Shown piece after piece: positions 56,160 through 64,000 of a stretch of 64,000 bases of DNA (within the stretch, counting starts at the first letter, position 1; every line of letters starts with the position of its first letter). The notes under the pieces are model-generated. The model did no database searches, was not told where the DNA came from, and saw only the letters and a list, made by a program, of their open reading frames with translations. Origin of the DNA: Clostridia bacterium UC5.1-1E11. Its GTDB lineage: Bacteria; Bacillota; Clostridia; Oscillospirales; Acutalibacteraceae. The position numbers were made by a program, and so were the translations under genes. The DNA lies in contig BCAA01000001.1 of assembly GCA_001305115.1 (NCBI GenBank), positions 124,001 through 188,000 on the forward strand. Reading direction: 5' to 3'.

Positions 56160-56819
56160 TCACCCTATAAACCACTGGCGCAACAGATACAAAAGCAGAA
56201 GATGGGCCGGATAAAACAGGTAGAATACATACCTGTTGACCGGCCTTCCCCTCTGGCCATTGTACAGCAAAATGGGGACCGCCGCGGCTGGCGCCGCCAA
56301 TTGCAGCATCGTATGGTTGAGCAGAGAAAACCCTGTATTCATCACAGTAAAGAGGGCCGTCCCCCTGGAAGGATAGATCCGGCAAACAAAAAAGGCCACC
56401 ACTGTCATCACGCCAAAAGCTCCGTAATCGGCCTGTATTCCCTCCGCAAGCAAGGCAAGTACGGCTATCCCTGCAAAACTCCAAACCGGTTTACTCTGCA
56501 TGAAACGCTTCAAGATTTCGCAAGCGGCCAATCCCAAAAATAGGGTGAAAAATACATTCTGCGCTTGCGGATAAACGAACACATTTCGGCAAGCCAGATC
56601 AAACGGTACCTCAGACAACAGTGCAAAAAGCAGCAGGCGCCCCAGATAACGGTTGCTGTTTTTTGTATGTGCGGCTCCTTCTGCCAGAAGAAAACCGTAC
56701 AGAGGAAACGCCAGCCGGCCCACCAGCCGAAGGCTCTGTATCTGTGGAAACAAGGCCATTCCAGTGTGATCCACCATCATGGACAACAGTGCCAAGAACT
56801 TCAGCCAAAGGCCGGACAA
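56160..56819 (-). CDS. TraX-family membrane protein
   Basis: Integral membrane protein of 219 residues with about seven hydrophobic helices. The family marks are LKFLALLSMMVDHTGMALFP at the N-terminus, GRLAFPLYGFLLAEGAAHT, the TraX-type phrase QNVFFTLFLGLAACEILKRF and YVFYLFYPAHLLLLYLL at the end. TraX proteins N-acetylate F pilin in plasmids, but chromosomal members in Firmicutes have no established role. The start is TTG at 56819, with AGGAGGA upstream. No conjugation gene is present nearby. Confidence 0.85.
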   Translation of the reverse strand: MSGLWLKFLALLSMMVDHTGMALFPQIQSLRLVGRLAFPLYGFLLAEGAAHTKNSNRYLGRLLLFALLSEVPFDLACRNVFVYPQAQNVFFTLFLGLAACEILKRFMQSKPVWSFAGIAVLALLAEGIQADYGAFGVMTVVAFFVCRIYPSRGTALFTVMNTGFSLLNHTMLQLAAPAAAVPILLYNGQRGRPVNRYVFYLFYPAHLLLLYLLRQWFIG

Positions 56820-56881
56820 AGCAAATTCCTCCTTTATCAGAGATTTTCTTCATCATAGGGAAATTTACGCTGTTTGTCAAC

Positions 56882-56910
56882 TTGTGCTTTCGCCCGTTTT
56901 CGTATACAAT
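56882..56910 (+). promoter_or_regulatory. nth promoter
   Basis: TTGTGC (56882-56887), 17 bp, then TACAAT (56905-56910), upstream of nth and divergent from the TraX-like gene. Confidence 0.65.
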
Positions 56911-57001
56911 AAAGCCATAATCGAATGTTGTCGAACCAAAAATTTGGGGAGACGGAAGCGATTTTGGAAGGAATGAGACTGGATAAAGGAGATGTTACGG
57001 A

Positions 57002-57664
57002 ATGACCAAAAAGCAACAAGCCGTTTGGGCGGTAGAAGCTTTAAAGAAAGAATATCCCGATGCGATTTGTTCATTAACATATACGGAACCACTTCAATTA
57101 TTGATCGCTACACGCCTATCCGCACAATGCACCGATGCCCGTGTCAATCTGGTGACGCCTGCGCTCTTCGAGCGTTTTCCGACTTTGGACGCCTTTTGCG
57201 ACGGCCCTGTGGAGGACATTGAAGAGATCATTCGCTCCTGCGGGCTGTACAAGACCAAAGCGCGTGATATTTACGCGATGTGCAATAAACTCCGCAGTGA
57301 CTATCATGGCGTTGTCCCGGATACCGTGGAAGAGCTCACCAAACTCCCCGGCGTAGGACGCAAAACAGCCAATCTTGTCGTGGGCGATATTTATCACAAA
57401 CCCGCTGTTGTGACAGATACCCATTGTATCCGCATCTGTGGACGCTTGGGGTTGAGCGAAGGGAAAGATCCACTAAAGGTCGAAAAGCAACTCCGCGAAG
57501 TCCTGCCAATGGAAGAAGCCAATGACTTTTGCCATCGGCTGGTTTTACATGGACGCGCTGTCTGCGATGCACGTAAACCCAAGTGCGACATCTGTTGTAT
57601 GCGTACGTTTTGCAAATTTGCGAAAGAAACCGTTGTGGAAGCAGCAAAGGAGGGTAAGAAATGA
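57002..57664 (+). CDS. nth: Endonuclease III
   Basis: DNA glycosylase/AP lyase that removes oxidised pyrimidines. The 220-residue protein has the helix-hairpin-helix LPGVGRKTANLVV with catalytic Lys121, Asp139 in VVTDTHC and a [4Fe-4S] ligand set (Cys188, 195, 198, 204 in a C-X6-C-X2-C-X5-C pattern). The ATG follows AAAGGAGATG. Its stop overlaps the next start (ATGA at 57661-57664). Confidence 0.96.
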   Translation: MTKKQQAVWAVEALKKEYPDAICSLTYTEPLQLLIATRLSAQCTDARVNLVTPALFERFPTLDAFCDGPVEDIEEIIRSCGLYKTKARDIYAMCNKLRSDYHGVVPDTVEELTKLPGVGRKTANLVVGDIYHKPAVVTDTHCIRICGRLGLSEGKDPLKVEKQLREVLPMEEANDFCHRLVLHGRAVCDARKPKCDICCMRTFCKFAKETVVEAAKEGKK

Positions 57665-58185
57665 AAAAACTGTTGATTGTGGTAGATTATCAAAATGACT
57701 TTGTAACCGGTTCCCTTGGATTCCCTGAAGCGGCGGCATTGGAACCAAAGTTACATGACAAAGTGCAAGCCTATCTTGACGCAAAGGATGATGTTGTCTA
57801 CACCATGGATACCCATGGGGAAAACTATCTTGAAACACAGGAAGGCAAAAAGCTCCCTATTCCCCACTGCATATGTGGTTCAGAGGGCTGGCAGCTCCAT
57901 GGCCGCTTGCGCTACCAACTGGCTTATTGCCCCTATTTCGAGAAAAACACCTTTGGAAGCCTCGATCTGTTGCACTATTTGGAAGAAAAGCGCTATGATG
58001 TTATTGAGTTTGTCGGAGTCGTCAGCAATATCTGTGTAATTTCGAATGCTGTATTGGCAAAGGCTGCGCAACCGGAAGCGCAAATCATTGTTGATGCACA
58101 GTGCGTCGCCAGCAACGATTCCGTTATGCAGGAAAAAGCGTTCGACATGCTAGAGAATCTGCATATTGATGTCCTAAATCGCTGA
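57661..58185 (+). CDS. Isochorismatase-fold cysteine hydrolase
   Basis: A protein of 174 residues with the catalytic triad of the family: Asp9 in VVDYQNDF, Lys95 in FEKNTFGS and Cys125 in VVSNICVIS. This points to a nicotinamidase or similar amide hydrolase (PncA-like), although the pyrazinamidase metal site (DxHxH) is only partly visible in MDTHGENY. It is translationally coupled to nth by a 4-nt overlap. The substrate is not established; nicotinamide salvage is one possibility. Confidence 0.88.
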   Translation: MKKLLIVVDYQNDFVTGSLGFPEAAALEPKLHDKVQAYLDAKDDVVYTMDTHGENYLETQEGKKLPIPHCICGSEGWQLHGRLRYQLAYCPYFEKNTFGSLDLLHYLEEKRYDVIEFVGVVSNICVISNAVLAKAAQPEAQIIVDAQCVASNDSVMQEKAFDMLENLHIDVLNR

Positions 58186-58224
58186 AAAAGCCAATCAAAA
58201 GAAACAAAAAATTCGAAAAAACCC

Positions 58225-58254
58225 TTGACAGATTTCTCTTGTCCGGCGTATAAT
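58225..58254 (+). promoter_or_regulatory. trp operon promoter
   Basis: TTGACA (58225-58230), 18 bp, then TATAAT (58249-58254). Confidence 0.85.
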
Positions 58255-58257
58255 GGC

Positions 58258-58567
58258 ACCAAAATAAAACAGTTTAAAATCCGACGAGCAAAAGTAAGTA
58301 CCCTGTAAAACGGTGGCACAGAGAACCGGCGGATGGTGAAAAGCCGGGGCATACGATACAGGCGAATGGGTTTGTGAGGAGCGTGGAGAAAGGAATTTCT
58401 GAGTAACCATCGCCGTGGTTCCCGCGTTAAGGGAAAGGGTATTGAGGCAAAAGCTGCGTACCTGCATTGATTTTGCCGTGTACCTGTGACAAGCGGAACC
58501 AGTTGGTTTCGGAATTTGGGTGGCACCACGAGTCTATCGTCCCATGCGGATGATAGGCTCTTTTTAT
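58258..58567 (+). ncRNA. T-box leader of the trp operon (tRNA-Trp sensing)
   Basis: The T-box sequence TGGGTGGCACCACG lies at 58517-58530. The competing terminator GAGTCTATCGTCC pairs with GGATGATAGGCTC, then TTTTTATT (58530-58565). A candidate UGG specifier lies in GGCGAATGGG (58367-58369), consistent with tryptophan. Stem I elements (AGAGAACCGGCGGATGGTGA) precede it. Uncharged tRNA-Trp should switch the operon on. Confidence 0.9.
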
Positions 58568-58603
58568 TTGCAAATTTATAATCTTGTTAAAGGAGATGCG
58601 CAT

Positions 58604-60070
58604 ATGTTGTACCCCACCTTGACGGAAGTACAGGAGCTTTTAAAGGAATATGACGTTGTTCCCGTGTTTTATGAGGTCCTGTCCGATTCTATGACCCCTA
58701 TCCACATTTTCAATGCCCTCAAGGAGAAAAGCGACACCTGTTTTATTTTAGAAAGTGTCGACAATACACAGTGGGGCCGCTACTCCTTTATCGGCATTCG
58801 TCCAAAGATGGAGATCCGTATCAAAAACGGATTGGCAACCGTTGTGAAAGACGGAACCGAATCTTCCTCTGCAATCGACAATCCAATTTCCTTCCTGACC
58901 GAACTTATGGATCATTACAAATCCCCCAGTTTTCCCAACCGCCCCAAATTGACCGGCGGCCTGGTCGGATATTTTGGCTATGATACCATCCGCTATATGG
59001 AAAAAACACTGATTCATCCGCCGAAAGACGATCTGAATCTGCCGGATTGCCACCTCTTCCTTTACGATCAGCTGGTAGCATTCGACCATCTTTCGAATAA
59101 GACGGTGATTATCCAAAACATCTCACGCCTGGGAGACGCCGAAACCGCATATACCGCATGTGCGGCCGAAGCGGAACAGCTGGGATCTTACCTGACCGAA
59201 TTTTCCCCACTCCCTCACGCTTCAAAAAAGCACCCGTCCCCTGTGGTCGAAACAAACATCACCAAAGAGCAACATCTGGAAAATATTCGCAAAGCACAGG
59301 AATATATCCGCAACGGCGACATTTTTCAAGTGGTTCTTTCCCGCCGGTTGGAAGTTCCCAACCCGCCGGATGCATTTGACGTCTACCGTTGTTTGCGTTC
59401 TGCCAACCCTTCTCCCTATCTCTACTATTTTAAGCTCAAAGATTATGAAATTGTTGGCGCTTCCCCGGAAATGCTCGTGAATGTGACGAAAGGGATTGTC
59501 TCCACCAAACCAATCGCAGGCACTTCCAAGCGCGGCTTGACCGAAGCACAGGATAAAGAATTGGAGCGCGACCTGCTCAAAGATCCAAAGGAAAAGGCGG
59601 AGCACACCATGTTGGTAGACTTGGGCCGCAATGACGTCGGAAAGGTTTCCAAGTTTGGTACGGTCGAAGTCACTAGCTTTATGAAGGTAGAACGTTATTC
59701 TCAAGTCATGCACATTGTCAGTGATGTAAAAGGGATGCTTCGAGAGGACAAAACCGCGTTGGACGCATTGCTCTCTGTTCTGCCTGCCGGCACACTCTCT
59801 GGCGCGCCAAAGGTCCGCGCCATGGAGATCATCGACGAATTGGAGCCCACCAAGCGCGGTCTTTACGGTGGCACCGTGGGCTATCTAGGCTTTGACGGTA
59901 ACATCGACACCTGTATTGCCATTCGTACAGTCCTGTTCAAAAACAATCGTGCTTATGTGCAGGCGGGCGGTGGTATTGTTGCGGACTCAATACCGGAAAA
60001 AGAATTCGAAGAGAGTGAAAACAAAGCCCGCGCAGTAATCAACGCCATTGAGCAAGCATGTAACCTTTGA
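58604..60070 (+). CDS. trpE: Anthranilate synthase component I
   Basis: Converts chorismate to anthranilate with ammonia or glutamine supplied through TrpG. The 488-residue protein shows the chorismate-binding enzymes' blocks GGLVGYFGYDTIRYME, NGDIFQVVLSRRLEV, ASPEMLVNV, PIAGTSKRG, and PAGTLSGAPKVRAMEIIDEL. A possible feedback-binding ILESVD-like element (CFILESVDN) is near residue 50. The ATG at 58604 follows AAAGGAGATG. It is the first gene after the T-box, and the next gene follows after a 19-nt gap. Confidence 0.96.
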   Translation: MLYPTLTEVQELLKEYDVVPVFYEVLSDSMTPIHIFNALKEKSDTCFILESVDNTQWGRYSFIGIRPKMEIRIKNGLATVVKDGTESSSAIDNPISFLTELMDHYKSPSFPNRPKLTGGLVGYFGYDTIRYMEKTLIHPPKDDLNLPDCHLFLYDQLVAFDHLSNKTVIIQNISRLGDAETAYTACAAEAEQLGSYLTEFSPLPHASKKHPSPVVETNITKEQHLENIRKAQEYIRNGDIFQVVLSRRLEVPNPPDAFDVYRCLRSANPSPYLYYFKLKDYEIVGASPEMLVNVTKGIVSTKPIAGTSKRGLTEAQDKELERDLLKDPKEKAEHTMLVDLGRNDVGKVSKFGTVEVTSFMKVERYSQVMHIVSDVKGMLREDKTALDALLSVLPAGTLSGAPKVRAMEIIDELEPTKRGLYGGTVGYLGFDGNIDTCIAIRTVLFKNNRAYVQAGGGIVADSIPEKEFEESENKARAVINAIEQACNL

Positions 60071-60089
60071 GAAAGGCAGGGAAACAGCC

Positions 60090-61727
60090 ATGATTTTAAT
60101 GATCGACAACTACGATTCGTTTACGTATAATCTCTATCAATATATTGGCAAATTTTATTCGGACATTATGGTAAAACGAAACGATGAAATCACGTTGGAA
60201 GAAATCGAGTCGCTTGCTCCGCAGGCAATTGTCATCTCCCCCGGTCCCGGTTACCCGGCAAGCGCCGGTATTTCCATCGCCGTTATCCAAAAATTCAGCG
60301 GGACCATTCCAATTCTTGGCGTCTGCTTGGGGCATCAGGCCATCGGTGAAGCTTTCGGCGGAAAAACCGTACATGCAAAAACCTTGATGCACGGCAAAGC
60401 CAGCGAGATCTCGGTTCAAAATAAGAATCCTCTTTTCTCCGGCCTGCCGGAAAAAGTGGTCGTCGGACGCTATCATTCCTTAATCTCTGACCGTGACTCC
60501 CTTCCTGCGTGCTTAGAAATCATCGCTGCGGATGAGGAAGGCGAAATCATGGCATTTGCTCATAAGGAGCATCCCACCTATGGCGTACAGTTTCATCCGG
60601 AATCCATCTTGACCGAGTGCGGCCCCAAAATTCTGGAAAACTTTTGCGACCGAATCGCACACCTTCCCATCACAGGCCACACCGAATCTGCCGTCCCACC
60701 TGCACAACGGAACCTTTTAAAGCCCTATATCTTTAAAATCATTGAAGGGGACGATCTGACCGAGGAAGAAGCCGTTGAAGCAATGGATTGTATCATGTCC
60801 GGCGGCGCTACGAACGCTCAAATTGGCTCGTTTGTGACCGCGTTGCGTATGAAGGGTGAAACCATTCCAGAGATTACCGGATTTGCCCGCGTCATGCGCC
60901 AGAAGGCGCAGCCCATGCCGGGATGTTCTGATTCCATCGATATTGTTGGCACAGGCGGCGACATGGTGGGCACCTTTAATATCTCCACTACCAGCGCTTT
61001 TGTCGTAGCTGGCGCGGGGGCACGCGTCGCAAAACACGGCAACCGCAGTGTCTCCAGTAAGAGCGGTGCAGCGGATGTCCTAGAAGCGCTAGGGGTAAAG
61101 ATCGCCATGACTCCCGACCAGGCGGCACAGTGTTTGAATGGTTGCGGCCTTTCTTTCCTCTTCGCCCAATCATTCCATGGGTCCATGCGTTTTGCTGCTG
61201 CCCCCCGCAAAGAGATCGGCGTGCGCTCTGTGTTTAATATTCTCGGTCCGCTCGCCAATCCCGCACAAGCAGATTATATTCTGCTTGGAGTATACGATGA
61301 AGACCTGATGGAACCTATGGCGCGTGTCTTGATGAATCTGGGCATTCGAGGGGCAATGCTCGTACATGGAAACGACGGCCTGGATGAAATCACCATTTCC
61401 AGCACCACGCGCGTGTGTGAAATTCGCGATGGAAAGCTGATCAAATATGATCTGGACCCGCGCGATTATGGTATAGAGCTCTCAGACCTCTCTCAAGTCA
61501 TCGGGGGCACCGCCCAGGAGAATGCCCAGATTACGCTTGGCGTACTCGAAGGGAAGCCCGGCCCCTGTCGGGACATTGTCCTTTTGAACGCCGGCTGTGC
61601 GCTTTATACCATCCGTAGGGCGGATTCCATCGAAGAGGGAATCGCACTTGCAAAAGATTCCATCGATTCTGGAAAAGCAATGGAAAAACTCCATGCATTT
61701 CAGGCCTTTACCCATTCCATTTCGTAA
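60090..61727 (+). CDS. trpGD: Fused anthranilate synthase glutamine amidotransferase and anthranilate phosphoribosyltransferase
   Basis: A protein of 545 residues with two enzymes. Residues 1-190 are the TrpG glutamine amidotransferase with Cys79 (GVCLGHQAIGEAFGG), His169 and Glu171 (VQFHPES). Residues from about 212 onward are TrpD, with VGTGGDMVGTFNISTTSAFV, KHGNRSVSSKSGAADVLEAL and FNILGPLANPA. The order is the same as in the E. coli TrpD fusion. I use the ATG at 60090, since earlier codons overlap trpE. SD is AAAGGCAGGG. Confidence 0.95.
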   Translation: MILMIDNYDSFTYNLYQYIGKFYSDIMVKRNDEITLEEIESLAPQAIVISPGPGYPASAGISIAVIQKFSGTIPILGVCLGHQAIGEAFGGKTVHAKTLMHGKASEISVQNKNPLFSGLPEKVVVGRYHSLISDRDSLPACLEIIAADEEGEIMAFAHKEHPTYGVQFHPESILTECGPKILENFCDRIAHLPITGHTESAVPPAQRNLLKPYIFKIIEGDDLTEEEAVEAMDCIMSGGATNAQIGSFVTALRMKGETIPEITGFARVMRQKAQPMPGCSDSIDIVGTGGDMVGTFNISTTSAFVVAGAGARVAKHGNRSVSSKSGAADVLEALGVKIAMTPDQAAQCLNGCGLSFLFAQSFHGSMRFAAAPRKEIGVRSVFNILGPLANPAQADYILLGVYDEDLMEPMARVLMNLGIRGAMLVHGNDGLDEITISSTTRVCEIRDGKLIKYDLDPRDYGIELSDLSQVIGGTAQENAQITLGVLEGKPGPCRDIVLLNAGCALYTIRRADSIEEGIALAKDSIDSGKAMEKLHAFQAFTHSIS

Positions 61728-61739
61728 GGAGAGACCCCG

Positions 61740-62519
61740 ATGATTTTGGATGATATTGTTTGTAAACGAAGGGAACAGCTTGCGCAGGAAATGGCTCGTA
61801 CGCCGCTTGAAGCCGTTCAAAAGGAAGCGCAAAAACGGCAGGAACCAACACGGGATTTTGCTTCGGCTCTAAAAGGCGGCCAGTTAGCTGTGATCGCTGA
61901 AGTAAAAAAAGCATCCCCCTCAAAGGGGCTGATCTGCGCAGACTTTCATCCGGTGGAGATTGCAAAGGCCTATGAACAAAATGGAGCAAATGCATTGTCC
62001 GTACTGACGGAAGAGCATTATTTCCAGGGAAAGAGCGACTACCTGCGTGCGATTCGTGCGGCGGTCTCCCTTCCGATCCTGCGCAAGGATTTCTTTATCG
62101 ATCCCTACCAAATCTATGAAGCCCGCGCCATGGGCGCGGATGCCATCTTGCTGATTGCCGCCCTGTTGGACACAAAAACCATGCAGGAATTTGCCGCAAT
62201 CGCACACAGTCTGGGGCTTGCATGCCTCACAGAGGTTCATAACGAAGAGGAACTCTCTTCCGCCTTGGACGCTGGCTGCGATCTCCTTGGAATCAATAAT
62301 CGCAATCTCAAGACCTTCGAAGTCAACTTGTCTGTCACGGAACGTTTGGCTTCTCAGGTTCCCGATGGGTGTGTTTTGGTATCGGAGAGCGGAATACGCA
62401 ACAACGGCGATATGAAAATTGTGCGCAAGCACGGTGCAGATGCTGTTCTGATTGGAGAAACATTGATGCGCAGTGGTGATATTGGACGTTCTCTTCGAGA
62501 ATTGAGGGATGGCGTATGA
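61740..62519 (+). CDS. trpC: Indole-3-glycerol phosphate synthase
   Basis: TIM-barrel enzyme closing the indole ring from the CdRP intermediate. The 259-residue product has VIAEVKKASPSKGLI, LSVLTEEHYFQGKSDYL, PILRKDFFIDPYQIYEA, LGINNRNLKTFEV and VSESGIRNNGDM, all family landmarks. The ATG lies 12 nt after the trpGD stop and follows AAGGAGAG. It overlaps trpF by 4 nt (ATGA at 62516-62519). Confidence 0.97.
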   Translation: MILDDIVCKRREQLAQEMARTPLEAVQKEAQKRQEPTRDFASALKGGQLAVIAEVKKASPSKGLICADFHPVEIAKAYEQNGANALSVLTEEHYFQGKSDYLRAIRAAVSLPILRKDFFIDPYQIYEARAMGADAILLIAALLDTKTMQEFAAIAHSLGLACLTEVHNEEELSSALDAGCDLLGINNRNLKTFEVNLSVTERLASQVPDGCVLVSESGIRNNGDMKIVRKHGADAVLIGETLMRSGDIGRSLRELRDGV

Positions 62520-63169
62520 AACTAAAGCTCTGTGGTATTCGCAGGCTGGAGGACATCGGCTATATCAATGAATTTCCGCCGGACTATATTGGTTTTGTCT
62601 TTGCAGAAAGTAAGCGGCAGGTTTCTGTAGAACAGGCCGCGACGCTTGCCCAGTCCCTCCATCCGGGGATTCAGACGGTGGGTGTATTTGTCAACGCTCC
62701 TTTAGAACACTTGCTCCAAACTGCAGAACGTGTTAGACTGGATATATTGCAGCTCCACGGGGACGAGGATGCATCCTATATTCACGCGTTGCGCCAACGG
62801 ACAAAATGTCCTATTTGGAAAGCCGTCCGTGTCACCAATGCAGAGAGCATTCGCCGTGCGGAGAAACTCCCGGCGGATCTACTCCTGTTGGACAGCTTTT
62901 CCCCCGCTGTCTACGGAGGAAGTGGACAGATAGCCGATTGGAATGCCATACGAGGGGCCCACCCGCAAAAGCCCTTTTTTCTCGCGGGTGGATTGACGAT
63001 CGATAACCTCTCCGAGGCAATACAGGCGGTTCAGCCGGCCGGCGTCGATCTTTCCGGCGGTATTGAAACAGATGGCTGCAAAGACAGGGAAAAAATCCGT
63101 GCCGTGGTCGCGCAATTTCGGGCGCTTCAGCACAGACAGGGGATCAATCAGGAAGGAAGGACAACATGA
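62516..63169 (+). CDS. trpF: Phosphoribosylanthranilate isomerase
   Basis: Amadori rearrangement of phosphoribosylanthranilate. The 217-residue TIM barrel has the N-terminal KLCGIRR with its catalytic Cys, [38 protein letters not shown] and GVDLSGGIE, the last equivalent to the usual DVSSGVE phosphate loop. The C-terminal stretch beyond about 205 is a short basic tail. It overlaps trpC upstream and trpB downstream (ATGA at 63166-63169) by 4 nt each. Confidence 0.95.
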   Translation: MKLKLCGIRRLEDIGYINEFPPDYIGFVFAESKRQVSVEQAATLAQSLHPGIQTVGVFVNAPLEHLLQTAERVRLDILQLHGDEDASYIHALRQRTKCPIWKAVRVTNAESIRRAEKLPADLLLLDSFSPAVYGGSGQIADWNAIRGAHPQKPFFLAGGLTIDNLSEAIQAVQPAGVDLSGGIETDGCKDREKIRAVVAQFRALQHRQGINQEGRTT

Positions 63170-64000
63170 ACAAGATCGGAAGATATGGCGAATATGGCGG
63201 TCAGTATGTACCCGAAACGGTGATGAATGCCGTCCATGAACTGGAAGCCGCTTATACAAAATATAAGGATGACCCGGATTTTCAGAGGGAGCTCTCCTGG
63301 TATTACCAGAATTACGCCGGCCGCCCCTCCATGCTTTACTACGCGGAGAAAATGACCAAGGACCTTTGCGGGGCAAAGATTTATATCAAACGAGAAGACC
63401 TCAATCATACCGGTTCCCATAAAATCAACAATGTGTTGGGGCAGATCTTGCTAGCAAAACGTATGGGGAAAAAACGCATCATCGCAGAAACCGGCGCTGG
63501 CCAACACGGCGTTGCAACAGCGACCGCTGCCGCGTTGTTTGGCATGGAATGCGAAGTCTACATGGGAGCAACCGACGTGGAACGCCAGTCGCTCAATGTT
63601 TATCGGATGGAATTGCTTGGTGCAAAGGTAACGCCGGTCAACAGTGGAACTGCGACCCTGAAAGATGCAATTAACGAGGCCATGCGGGACTGGACGACTA
63701 ATATCGACACCACGTATTATTTGATCGGTTCTGTGATGGGCCCCCATCCCTATCCACAAATGGTGCGCGATTTTCAAAAAATCATCGGTGTGGAGGCCAA
63801 GCGCCAGCTAATGGAACGTGAGGGCAAGCTGCCGGACGCTGTTTGCGCCTGTGTGGGCGGCGGCTCCAATGCGATGGGGATGTTTTACGACTTTATTCCG
63901 GACACATCGGTACGGCTACTCGGCGCCGAGGCAGCTGGCGAAGGGGTTGACACCGACCGTACTGCAGCAACCATCACCAGAGGCCGTACGGGAATCTTTC
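63166..64000 (+). CDS. trpB: Tryptophan synthase beta chain, truncated by the window end
   Basis: PLP enzyme that condenses indole with serine. The window holds the first 278 codons: [17 protein letters not shown], the PLP Lys86 in [26 protein letters not shown] and the phosphate-binding [12 protein letters not shown]. All core residues up to this point are intact. It is the fifth gene of the trp cluster; trpA presumably follows. Confidence 0.96.
   Translation, partial: MNKIGRYGEYGGQYVPETVMNAVHELEAAYTKYKDDPDFQRELSWYYQNYAGRPSMLYYAEKMTKDLCGAKIYIKREDLNHTGSHKINNVLGQILLAKRMGKKRIIAETGAGQHGVATATAAALFGMECEVYMGATDVERQSLNVYRMELLGAKVTPVNSGTATLKDAINEAMRDWTTNIDTTYYLIGSVMGPHPYPQMVRDFQKIIGVEAKRQLMEREGKLPDAVCACVGGGSNAMGMFYDFIPDTSVRLLGAEAAGEGVDTDRTAATITRGRTGIF

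Noticed and set aside
55982-56160. Glycine riboswitch before glyA
   Set aside because: No tandem glycine aptamer motifs are visible; the region only has GC-rich repeats of CCCGG.
56160-56819. Conjugation-related role of the TraX-like protein
   Set aside because: No pilin, relaxase or mating-pair genes are nearby; chromosomal TraX-like proteins occur widely without conjugative elements.
1-64000. CRISPR arrays, tRNA, rRNA or prophage genes
   Set aside because: No regularly spaced repeats, no cloverleaf-like sequence with CCA-type ends and no phage structural or integrase genes were seen.

Overview
The window is ordinary chromosome of a spore-forming, low-to-moderate GC Gram-positive anaerobe of the class Clostridia. 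A member of the Oscillospirales/Ruminococcaceae group is most likely, but that placement is inference from gene content. The evidence is SpoIIGA, SigE, SigG, a YlmC/YmxH protein and CotF-type coat proteins, together with an L-box lysine riboswitch, two T-box leaders, IreB and many strong SD sequences with TTG or GTG starts. I see no prophage, CRISPR array, rRNA, tRNA or intact insertion sequence.

Layout. 1-12.5 kb is an exporter-rich accessory stretch with five ABC half-transporter genes in three units, each next to its own regulator: AraC (1-2.9 kb, cut by the window edge), MarR (4-8 kb) and TetR (8.2-12.4 kb), plus the relic of a second AraC gene. 12.5-17.6 kb holds queA and a lysine-riboswitch-controlled asd-dapA-dapB-ACT operon. 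17.6-28.1 kb mixes sporulation genes (sigG, ylmC, spoIIGA-sigE, two CotF-like genes) with ppa, rpsB-tsf, cca, a DNA glycosylase and a cytosolic GH13 enzyme. 28.2-31.4 kb resembles the Bacillus acpS/ydcC/alr/ndoAI/ndoA neighbourhood, but alr and the antitoxin are missing. 31.5-36.7 kb is a glycogen/maltodextrin module (malQ-glgP) divergent from a LacI regulator. 36.7-40.6 kb is pheST under a Phe T-box. 40.8-50.6 kb holds ireB, two MATE exporters (one facing a MerR regulator), a P-loop ATPase, an FAD protein, yqxD, a threonine-aldolase-like enzyme and a lipoprotein. 50.8-58.2 kb holds uraA, a flavin reductase-rubredoxin, rarA, glyA, a TraX-like protein, nth and a cysteine hydrolase. 58.2-64 kb is a Trp T-box followed by trpE-trpGD-trpC-trpF-trpB, running off the window.

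How it works together. Amino acid genes are controlled by RNA sensors (lysine aptamer, Phe and Trp T-boxes). Exporters are controlled by adjacent one-component regulators whose promoters and operators can be read: a 31-bp palindrome over the marR promoter, tandem palindromes at tetR, and a 19-bp-spacer MerR-type promoter for a MATE gene.

Sequence quality. Six genes (tetR, an ABC gene, sigG, pheT, merR, an FAD gene) are split by small indels, mostly single bases lost from homopolymers. pheT is essential, so I read most of these as base-calling errors rather than gene death. A 134-bp MITE-like element with 17-bp perfect terminal inverted repeats occurs twice (23.6 and 54.6 kb). I did not find a clearly new biological system. 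The most interesting leads are the MITE family, the orphan ACT protein in the lysine operon, the antitoxin-less EndoA-type toxin and the exporter cluster.
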